From Actinomycetota bacterium (GTDB lineage Bacteria > Actinomycetota > Actinomycetes > S36-B12): a stretch of DNA of 6,457 nucleotides. Of the stretch, positions 1 through 4,435 are shown one piece after another; position 1 is the first letter of the stretch, and every line of letters starts with the position of its first letter. The DNA lies in contig JAQCBM010000108.1 of NCBI GenBank assembly GCA_027729865.1, positions 1 to 6,457 on the forward strand, written 5' to 3'. The notes beneath the pieces are model-generated. The model saw nothing but the letters and a program-made list of their open reading frames with translations. It was not told where the DNA came from and did no database searches. A program made the position numbers and the translations under genes.

Positions 1-161
1 AGTTCAGCGGCATCACCTTCACGTGCAGTGACCGTGAACCACTCCGGTAGATCCAAACCCGCGGCTGCCAGTACTGCTTTGGGGTCGGCAAGGAAACGTT
101 CCCGCGCATCCGCATCAGTCACAGCAGGGGTAAGGGCTGCTAAAAAACCTTGAGCATCCAT
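1..161 (-). CDS. NHLP-leader-like protein, 5' part only (cut by left window edge)
   Basis: Only the first 53 codons are in the window. The ATG at 161-159 has a strong Shine-Dalgarno sequence (GGAGG, 5 bases upstream), so the start is well supported. The translation begins MDAQGFLAAL and carries the block ARERFLADPKAVLAAAGLDL (residues 19-38) followed by PEWFTVTAREGD. The pattern 'R..fLaDPkavLa.aGldlPe...v.v.e' is typical of the nitrile-hydratase-alpha-like leader (NHLP/TOMM propeptide) domain. That domain is known from RiPP precursor peptides, where it acts as the recognition leader, and from true nitrile hydratase or thiocyanate hydrolase subunits. The core peptide or catalytic part, if any, lies beyond the edge, so a RiPP precursor, an enzyme subunit and a stand-alone leader-like protein cannot be told apart. 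Recognition is by eye from the family pattern. No neighbouring maturation gene is visible. Confidence 0.65.
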   Translation of the reverse strand, partial: MDAQGFLAALTPAVTDADARERFLADPKAVLAAAGLDLPEWFTVTAREGDAAE

Positions 162-183
162 ACATCCTCCACATGATAAGTAG

Positions 184-212
184 ATAGTAAAAAGATACAC
201 CGCATTAACCAA
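184..212 (-). promoter_or_regulatory. Candidate promoter of the NHLP-leader-like gene
   Basis: Read on the minus strand, a weak -35 hexamer TTGGTT (207-212) and a -10 hexamer TACTAT (184-189) are separated by 17 bp. They lie 23 bp before the ATG at 161, in an AT-rich stretch. The match to sigma-70/SigA consensus is modest: 3 of 6 in the -35 and 4 of 6 in the -10. Confidence 0.3.
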
Positions 213-334
213 CGGGGAAAGCAATCTGCTCAACGGTCAGTAAACGCCCAACTTTCTTCAGGCAGGAGAAGAAAGCTAGCGCAGCAGGTAACCCCGCGAC
301 CGGTCTAAAAGCAATGAACATCTCGATAAGTGGA

Positions 335-351
335 GTCGGTTCGAACCCGAC
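335..351 (+). other. Orphan tRNA T-arm-like hairpin
   Basis: The sequence forms a perfect 5-bp stem (GTCGG with CCGAC) around the seven-base loop TTCGAAC, exactly the geometry and consensus of a tRNA T-arm. The following seven bases (AGCGTGC) have no complementary acceptor strand upstream. No D-arm or anticodon arm can be folded in front, and no CCA follows in the right place. It may be the last recognisable piece of a decayed tRNA or tmRNA gene, or chance. It is near the two tRNA-Phe fragments but differs from them in sequence. Confidence 0.3.
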
Positions 352-502
352 AGCGTGCAAGTCGTCTCCATCAATCCACTAGTTACCGAGAGCTAAAAAG
401 TGAAATAGCGAGTTGCCCCTAGATGTGCAGCCACCACAAGGACCAAAACTAGTTGGCGAATCGTGTCACTAATTTGTCACAGACATAGCGCAACGCCACG
501 AT

Positions 503-532
503 TCACAGTGCTACATAAATGCTGCATTGTGA
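503..532. repeat. Imperfect inverted repeat / stem-loop
   Basis: Positions 503-511 (TCACAGTGC) pair with 524-532 (GCATTGTGA) across a 12-base loop: nine pairs, one of them G-U. The element ends seven bases before the left 94-bp direct repeat. No T-run follows, so it does not resemble an intrinsic terminator. A protein-binding site at the boundary of the repeat is possible. Confidence 0.3.
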
Positions 533-538
533 GGGAAT

Positions 539-632
539 CGCTTTACACACTGAAGCACCATGAATCACAGAGACGGTACTGCCACCGACTGAAAATCGGA
601 AGGTCGGCGGTTCGACCCCGCCCCTGGCCACC
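539..632 (+). repeat. 94-bp direct repeat, left copy (ends in tRNA-Phe 3' half)
   Basis: This copy aligns without gaps to 1246-1339. I count 81 identities over 94 positions, about 86%. The last 55 bases (578-632) are more conserved, with three differences, and include the 3' half of a tRNA-Phe. The first 39 bases are non-tRNA sequence shared by both copies and hold ten of the thirteen differences. The shared non-tRNA part shows that the two copies come from the same junction or unit, not from two independent tRNA genes. The copy lies about 90 bp upstream of the antitoxin start. Confidence 0.8.
584..632 (+). pseudogene. tRNA-Phe(GAA) 3'-half fragment, left copy
   Basis: The fragment matches tRNA from about nucleotide 27 onward. 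The anticodon arm has stem CCGA/TCGG (585-588, 596-599) around loop CTGAAAA (589-595), giving anticodon GAA. A five-base variable region follows (601-605). The T-arm is GGCGG-TTCGACC-CCGCC (606-622), the acceptor 3' strand is CCTGGCC (623-629), and then come discriminator A and CC. The matching 5' acceptor strand GGCCAGG and any D-arm are absent upstream, so it cannot be a working tRNA. Such 3' halves are the usual mark left by integrases that use tRNA genes as attachment sites. Confidence 0.8.
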
Positions 633-667
633 GCACCTTTTGGATGTGTGACGTGCCTGGCAGTCTG

Positions 668-695
668 CTGCAAAGTCGCATAGGACTTGCATTAT
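668..695 (+). promoter_or_regulatory. Candidate promoter of the toxin-antitoxin operon
   Basis: A possible -35 CTGCAA (668-673) and -10 CATTAT (690-695) are 16 bp apart. The predicted transcript would start about 15-20 bases before the antitoxin ATG, inside the operator repeats, which suits autorepression. The hexamers are only partial matches. I see no clear Shine-Dalgarno before the ATG at 722, so the message may be close to leaderless. Confidence 0.35.
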
Positions 696-713
696 CGTAC
701 GTGATTCCGTACG
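696..713 (+). promoter_or_regulatory. Probable YefM operator: two CGTACG palindromes
   Basis: Two identical 6-bp palindromes CGTACG lie at 696-701 and 708-713. Their centres are 12 bp apart, just before the antitoxin start and directly after the candidate -10. The E. coli yefM-yoeB operator is known to consist of two palindromes with a TGTACA core, also with about 12 bp between centres. The matching spacing and the shared GTAC core support autoregulation by the antitoxin and the toxin-antitoxin complex. Confidence 0.6.
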
Positions 714-721
714 TTTGTTTC

Positions 722-961
722 ATGTCCAACACGATCACAGCGACAGACGCCCGAGCCAAGCTTTACAACTTGCTGAACGAAGTCAACACCAGTCATAGCC
801 CTATCACGATTACCGGCAAGTCCGGCAATGCGGTCCTGGTCTCCGAAGACGACTGGAACGCCGTCATGGAAACAGTCGCGTTGCACTCAGTTCCAGGCCT
901 TGTGGAAGACATCAACTCCGGGCGGGACGAACCGATCGATACCACCCCGTTGACCTGGTGA
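722..961 (+). CDS. yefM: YefM/Phd-family antitoxin
   Basis: This 79-residue protein is predicted to bind and neutralise the YoeB-type toxin encoded next to it and to repress the operon. The N-terminus (SNTITATDARAKLYNLLNEV) matches the Phd/YefM DNA-binding pattern 'i..tdaRa.l..lldev', followed by the strand region SPITITGKSGNAVLVSEDDW, a hallmark of the family. The C-terminal part (about residues 55-79, acidic) would wrap the toxin. I chose the ATG at 722 over the upstream ATG at 644: the 722 start gives the usual family length and N-terminus, and the operator and promoter lie between the two. It overlaps the toxin gene by 4 bp (GTGA), implying translational coupling. The pair sits between two tRNA-Phe-derived repeats, which suggests mobile origin. 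Confidence 0.9.
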   Translation: MSNTITATDARAKLYNLLNEVNTSHSPITITGKSGNAVLVSEDDWNAVMETVALHSVPGLVEDINSGRDEPIDTTPLTW

Positions 962-1221
962 CCTACGATCTGGCCTTCACCACCCGTGCCCGAAAAGATG
1001 CAAAGAAGCTCACCAGCAGCGGACTGCAGCCACAGGCTCAACGACTCCTTGACGTGATTGCCGACAACCCATTCAGCAATCCACCCCCGTACGAAAAGCT
1101 AGTCGGAGACCTCAGAGGCTGTTACTCGCGGCGCATCAATATTCAACATCGCCTCGTCTACGAGGTGTTGGAATCTGACCGGATCGTTCGAGTTCTTGCA
1201 ATGTGGAGTCACTACGAATGA
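958..1221 (+). CDS. yoeB: YoeB/Txe-family mRNA endoribonuclease toxin
   Basis: The product has 87 residues, close to the 84 of E. coli YoeB. It starts with GTG inside the antitoxin stop region. YoeB toxins bind the ribosome and cut mRNA in the A site. The diagnostic segment YEKLVGDLRGCYSRRI (45-60) followed by HRLVYEV (64-70) and the C-terminal HYE is present. Residues E46 and R65 fall at the same positions as the catalytic E46 and R65 of E. coli YoeB, and H85-Y86 match its terminal H83-Y84. One extra Glu follows the usual terminal Tyr. The active site therefore appears intact and the toxin is probably functional. It ends only 24 bp before the right 94-bp repeat. Confidence 0.92.
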   Translation: MTYDLAFTTRARKDAKKLTSSGLQPQAQRLLDVIADNPFSNPPPYEKLVGDLRGCYSRRINIQHRLVYEVLESDRIVRVLAMWSHYE

Positions 1222-1245
1222 CGTCAAGAACTGACGGAAATCGGA

Positions 1246-1339
1246 CGCTCTACACACTGGTTCACCATGGAGCACCGTGACGCCACTGCCACCGACTGAA
1301 AATCGGAAGGCCGGCGGTTCAACCCCGCCGCTGGCCACC
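1246..1339 (+). repeat. 94-bp direct repeat, right copy (ends in tRNA-Phe 3' half)
   Basis: This is the partner of 539-632 at an offset of exactly 707 bp, in the same orientation and without gaps. Homology stops sharply at CCACC on the right and at CGCT on the left. With the left copy it encloses the toxin-antitoxin operon and nothing else. Confidence 0.8.
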
Positions 1340-1340
1340 A
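1291..1340 (+). pseudogene. tRNA-Phe(GAA) 3'-half fragment, right copy
   Basis: This has the same structure as the left copy. The anticodon loop is CTGAAAA (1296-1302), with a 4-bp stem CCGA/TCGG. The T-arm is GGCGG-TTCAACC-CCGCC (1313-1329), the acceptor 3' strand is GCTGGCC (1330-1336), then discriminator A and an encoded CCA (1338-1340). No 5' acceptor strand GGCCAGC or D-arm precedes it. Compared with the left copy it differs at three positions in the tRNA part, one of them in the acceptor stem, a sign of decay or of origin from a different tRNA-Phe allele. Confidence 0.78.
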
Positions 1341-1404
1341 ACGTGAACACAAGCTGAGGAGACGTGGAGTGTGGCGGCGATCTACTGGGGGCGCCGACAC
1401 GGCA

Positions 1405-1647
1405 CTACGCAGATGCAGCAGCCGGTAAGGCACCAATCTCAACCTTCTTCATTGGCATGAGTGCGTCCCATATTCGGTCAATCTCCTCCTGCATACCGCA
1501 GTGCACCATGAAAGTAACGGCCTCGGACTGCGGGAATCGGGGACCGCTATTGATCGCCGTGAACATGTTCCCGAACAGAGTGAACTCAGCGGCCTCAAGC
1601 GCTTCAGTGTCGAACCAGAGAAAATTAGCGAGTCCGGTGATGGTGAG
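1405..1647 (-). pseudogene. Decayed PhnB-like VOC (glyoxalase-fold) gene
   Basis: Reading the minus strand from just after the decarboxylase stop gives an 80-residue open frame ending at TAG (1405-1407). Residues 4-21 (TGLANFLWFDTEALEAAE) match the N-terminus of the PhnB / '3-demethylubiquinone methyltransferase-like' VOC family (iT.cLWFd..AeEAa.F). Residues 22-62 (ending in the stretch SEAVTFMVHCGMQEEIDRIW) match its middle (f..lnGGp.f...eAvsf.v.c.tqeE.d..W). About 45-50 residues that normally separate these blocks are missing, apparently by an in-frame deletion at the similar motifs EAAEF and VEFTLF. There is no start codon between the upstream stop and the conserved N-terminus, and the end after DALMP is unlike the family. 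The gene is therefore broken twice. It probably once followed the decarboxylase in an operon. Confidence 0.7.
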
Positions 1648-3279
1648 TCAGGCTCGTGCGCGCAGCGCTTCTCCCAGACGTTCGAGTGCCGCACTTCTGC
1701 CGTCCTTCGGAAGGTGGACGCGCAAGATGCACAGTTCATCGCTGTCGACCGCCTCGTGCAGTGCGTCGTCGAGTTCGGCTCGCGTCCTCACATCGAAACC
1801 ACACCCAGTCCCGAACGCTTCGGGAAGACGTTCAACTGCGATCGCGGGGATGTCGTTGAAAGGACCATCCATGATGGGGCGCTGTGTTCCGTAGCCGGAG
1901 TTGTCCAACACGACGATGATCGCGGGGACTCCGTTGTAAGCGCAGGCGGCTGCTTCCAAACCGGTCATCACGAACGCACCGTCGCCGACAACAACCACAG
2001 GACGGCGATCGGGGTCTGCCTTACCCACGCCGAGAGCCGCGGGGACTGCGTAGCCCATGGTTGCGTAGTACGCACTCGCGTGGGCATAGGTCGGAACACG
2101 CATATCCACAGCGGAGAAGAGCGCCTCTCCTGGATCCAACAAGAGCGAGTGCCGTTCGTCCAGATGGATCTCGATTGCGTGAACCACGTCCGAGACCGTG
2201 CACGCATCATCCGATGGAACGAAATTCTCGTGGGTGGGTAATGGAGAGTGGCCAACCGAGATGCTCTCGCCATCAAGAGCGTCGGCGAGAGCCGGAATGA
2301 ACGCCCACAGCGGAACGTCGCGGTAAGTGGAGTACCCAACAGTCACGTCGGTATCCGTGGCGAGGATGTAACGCTCGTGGTCGATGTGCGCGGTGAATGC
2401 GCCCAGCGTGAGGTCGGTTTGCAGCACACCGAGGCTCAGCAGAACGTCGGCGTCTTCGACGCGACGAACTACGTGTTCGGGACTGAGCGCACCGAGGTAG
2501 ACGCCCAAGCCGAGTTCGTGGCGCTCCGGGAATACGCCGCGCGCCAGCGAGCTCGAGGCAACCGGGATGCCCGACGTCGTAGCCAAGCGATAGAGCGCCT
2601 TGCTCAGTTTCCTACGCTCGACCATCGCACCGGCGTGGATGACGGCTGTGCTCGCGTCGCGAAGATGCGCCATCACATCACCCACCGCGTGACGCAGCGC
2701 AGCCTCGTCGACGGGCGGAACGTGCACATGAAGAGACGACTCCGGTGGTGCGATCACCTGGGTGACCATGTCGCGCGGCACTTCCAGATAACCCGGACGT
2801 TGCTCGGAAACCATGCACGCCATGACGCGGTCGATTTCATCGGCAGCGGCGTGGGCGTTTCCGAGAACGGCTTGGGCACATGTCAGATCCTGGAAGACAC
2901 GAAGCTGGGTATCGAAATCCTTCACCCGGTGGTGAAGCATCGGATCGTTTTCCCGCTCGCTAATCCCCGGAGCACCGCTGACCACCAGTAGCGGTACGCG
3001 CTCGGACCAGGCATTGGCCGTTGCGTTGGCCAACTTAAGGCCACCCACGCCGTAGGTGCAGACAACCATGCCGAATCCGCGAACCCGGGCGTATGCATCG
3101 GCTGCGAATCCCGCGCCCTGCTCATCGGTGGTGTTCAACACCGGCATACCGGCCTCGTGCAAGGTGCCGACGAACTTCAAGACGTAATCGCCGACGATCC
3201 CGAAACCTTCCGAAACACTCAATTCATGCAGTCGCTGCGTCAGATGGCGAGCAATGGTCAGTTCCTGGAATTCGGTCAC
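1648..3279 (-). CDS. Thiamine-diphosphate-dependent 2-oxo-acid decarboxylase (indolepyruvate/pyruvate decarboxylase type)
   Basis: The product is 543 residues, the usual length for pyruvate/indolepyruvate decarboxylases, which remove CO2 from 2-oxo acids to give aldehydes. The N-terminal PYR domain has FGIVGDY with D31, the cofactor-activating Glu in TDEQGAGFAADAYAR (E53), a TYGVGGL motif near 75-81, and the His pair LHH (H116-H117). A central domain spans about 190-340. The C-terminal PP domain has the diphosphate/Mg motif GDGAF (432-436) through N460 in VLDNSGYGTQR. Where Zymomonas PDC has the catalytic E473, six residues after the metal-binding Asn, this protein has Q466. The D-H-H set therefore looks intact but one acid is replaced, so the substrate or reaction may differ from PDC. 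The start is GTG with no good Shine-Dalgarno. I kept it because it places GDY at the usual distance. The VOC pseudogene follows directly. The exact 2-oxo acid substrate cannot be read from the sequence. Confidence 0.82.
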   Translation of the reverse strand: MTEFQELTIARHLTQRLHELSVSEGFGIVGDYVLKFVGTLHEAGMPVLNTTDEQGAGFAADAYARVRGFGMVVCTYGVGGLKLANATANAWSERVPLLVVSGAPGISERENDPMLHHRVKDFDTQLRVFQDLTCAQAVLGNAHAAADEIDRVMACMVSEQRPGYLEVPRDMVTQVIAPPESSLHVHVPPVDEAALRHAVGDVMAHLRDASTAVIHAGAMVERRKLSKALYRLATTSGIPVASSSLARGVFPERHELGLGVYLGALSPEHVVRRVEDADVLLSLGVLQTDLTLGAFTAHIDHERYILATDTDVTVGYSTYRDVPLWAFIPALADALDGESISVGHSPLPTHENFVPSDDACTVSDVVHAIEIHLDERHSLLLDPGEALFSAVDMRVPTYAHASAYYATMGYAVPAALGVGKADPDRRPVVVVGDGAFVMTGLEAAACAYNGVPAIIVVLDNSGYGTQRPIMDGPFNDIPAIAVERLPEAFGTGCGFDVRTRAELDDALHEAVDSDELCILRVHLPKDGRSAALERLGEALRARA

Positions 3280-3320
3280 CGGGGGAGGCTACTGCGTACC
3301 GCAGGAGGGTAGGAGTCCGC

Positions 3321-3349
3321 TGTCCGCCATATGTGCGGTTTTCCGGACA
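3321..3349. promoter_or_regulatory. Inverted repeat upstream of the decarboxylase
   Basis: TGTCCG (3321-3326) and CGGACA (3344-3349) form a 6-bp inverted repeat with a 17-bp spacer. A smaller CCGC/GCGG pair lies inside it (3324-3327, 3335-3338). It lies 42 bp upstream of the decarboxylase start and could be a regulator site or part of the 5' leader structure. The support is the symmetry alone. Confidence 0.25.
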
Positions 3350-3410
3350 TCCGAAATTCGTGTGGCAATCACATCGACTTTCCCGCCCGTTCATGCAGCC
3401 ATCAGAGCGT

Positions 3411-3422
3411 GGAAGTACTTCC
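3411..3422. promoter_or_regulatory. Perfect 12-bp palindrome, possible operator
   Basis: GGAAGTACTTCC is a perfect palindrome in the 198-bp region between the divergent decarboxylase and zinc-ribbon genes, 55 bp before the zinc-ribbon ATG. Perfect palindromes of this length in a divergent promoter region often bind dimeric repressors. No regulator gene is adjacent, so the binder is unknown. Confidence 0.4.
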
Positions 3423-3477
3423 CCGGCTAAGTAAAGGCTCGCTAGAGGCACGACGACCACCAAGCCAGGGAGGGAAC

Positions 3478-3624
3478 ATGTACGCAGACCCGAACCTCAT
3501 GTGTCCGGTTTGCCACGAGGAGGATTTCGAGATCGTTCGCAGCGAGAAACTCGGCTTCGTGGTGCTGTGCAACGAGTGCGGCTACGCCCGAGGAGCGACG
3601 TTGGAGCACCTGGTCGCGAGTTAG
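3478..3624 (+). CDS. Small zinc-ribbon protein (48 aa), function unknown
   Basis: The start is ATG with a strong Shine-Dalgarno (GGGAGGG, 3468-3474) three bases before it, which decides this start over upstream codons in the same frame. The protein has two CxxC knuckles, CPVC (C9, C12) and CNEC (C31, C34), separated by 18 residues: a minimal zinc ribbon with a hydrophobic strand (LGFVVL) between. The C-terminus is short (GYARGATLEHLVAS). Zinc ribbons of this size may be nucleic-acid- or protein-binding adaptors, but no partner is evident. It is transcribed away from the decarboxylase and converges on the SDR gene, overlapping its stop by 4 bp (3621-3624). I do not recognise a named family. 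Confidence 0.75.
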   Translation: MYADPNLMCPVCHEEDFEIVRSEKLGFVVLCNECGYARGATLEHLVAS

Positions 3625-4412
3625 CGGTTTCCTCGTTCCTCATCGATGGAGTTGCCGCCGTCAATCGCAATGATCTGACCGGTTATGTAGCCCGCACCCG
3701 GTGCACACAGCATCGCGATGCCCACCGCTACCTCCGCTGGATCGGCACTTCGCCCGATCGGAACTCCAAGCCCCTCGCTTGCCTCCCCATCCGTCTGCGC
3801 ACCCGTTGCGATCCAGCCGGGCGCAACGGCATTGGCCGTAATCCCATTCGGTGCTTCGTCGATAGCGATCGAGCGCATGAGACCCACCATTCCGGCCTTC
3901 GCCGCTGCGTACGCAGCCTCACCTCGCATCGCCATCAGCGGCCCTGTGACGCTTGAAACGAAGACGATGCGACCGAAGCGTTGCTCACGCATGTAGGGAA
4001 TTGCAGCCTTGGTCATGAAAAAGCCGGTATCTAGGTTGCGTTGAAGCCCGCGGTGCCATTGCTCTTCGCTGATGTCCACGGCTGAACCGGATTCGACCAC
4101 CGCTCCCTGATGGGTCATTCCCGCGTTGTTGACCAGGATGGTCGGAACACCCATGTTCGCCGCAGCGAACTCCACCACTGAACGCGCACCGGACATCGAC
4201 GTCAGATCAACAGGAACGCCGTGCGCGTCCAGCCCTTCGCCACGAAGCTCCGCGACCCGGTCGTGGATGTGATCCCCCGTAGCGGAGATCACCGCGGCTG
4301 CCCCAAGTTCACCGAGTGCTCGTGCCGTCGCCATACCGATACCCGACGCCGAACCGCTGCCGGTCACGATCGCCACCCGGCCGGAAAGGTCAAGCCATTC
4401 GGGGATATCCAC
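3621..4412 (-). CDS. Short-chain dehydrogenase/reductase (FabG-like SDR)
   Basis: A classical SDR of 263 residues from the GTG at 4412: an NAD(P)(H)-dependent oxidoreductase that interconverts an alcohol and a ketone or aldehyde. The Rossmann motif is TGSGSASGIG (17-26), two residues longer than the usual TGxxxGIG. NNAG lies at 95-98. The catalytic residues appear to be N126, S154, Y168 and K172 (YAAAKAG), and the C-terminal GQIIAIDGGNS matches FabG-type enzymes. The frame stays open upstream to a TTG at 4460, but that start would overlap the divergent gene and adds a non-conserved tail. GTG followed by DIPEWLDLSGRVAIVTG gives the normal SDR N-terminus. Cofactor preference and substrate are not evident. 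It is divergent from the secreted protein gene with 23 bp between starts, so the two probably share a regulatory region. Confidence 0.88.
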   Translation of the reverse strand: MDIPEWLDLSGRVAIVTGSGSASGIGMATARALGELGAAAVISATGDHIHDRVAELRGEGLDAHGVPVDLTSMSGARSVVEFAAANMGVPTILVNNAGMTHQGAVVESGSAVDISEEQWHRGLQRNLDTGFFMTKAAIPYMREQRFGRIVFVSSVTGPLMAMRGEAAYAAAKAGMVGLMRSIAIDEAPNGITANAVAPGWIATGAQTDGEASEGLGVPIGRSADPAEVAVGIAMLCAPGAGYITGQIIAIDGGNSIDEERGNR

Positions 4413-4435
4413 GACCTGAGCGTAAGGTCCGCTGC

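Larger units (their letters stand above)
162..538. other. Gene-free, relatively AT-rich stretch
   Basis: About 377 bases hold no coding region that I can support. Short open frames lack ribosome binding sites and recognisable products. Base composition is clearly less GC-rich than in the genes to the right. The stretch contains the 5' region of the left-edge gene, a tRNA T-arm-like hairpin (335-351) and an imperfect stem-loop (503-532). It looks like decayed accessory DNA next to an integration site. Confidence 0.5.

Noticed and set aside
314..382. Small plus-strand ORF of 22 codons over the T-arm-like hairpin
   Set aside because: It has no ribosome binding site, and its middle (GVGSNPTA) is what any T-arm reads as in that frame.
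578..633. A functional tRNA-Phe gene at either repeat
   Set aside because: Anticodon arm, T-arm and acceptor 3' strand are present, but no 5' acceptor strand (GGCCAGG or GGCCAGC) or D-arm exists in the 40-70 bases before, so no cloverleaf can form.
644..721. Upstream ATG extension of the antitoxin by 26 residues
   Set aside because: The extension crosses the promoter and the operator palindromes and is unlike Phd/YefM N-termini. The ATG at 722 gives the family length.
565..759. Minus-strand open frame with AGSNRRPSDFQSVAV across the left tRNA fragment
   Set aside because: Translations containing 'SNRRPSDFQS' are the well-known artefact of reading tRNA genes backwards. The same happens at 1099-1350 and 1224-1442.
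1364..2241. Long plus-strand open frames at 1364-1894, 1501-2241 and 2248-2991
   Set aside because: They lie opposite the VOC remnant and the decarboxylase, whose motifs fix the minus strand as coding. The plus frames show low-complexity composition and no recognisable domain.
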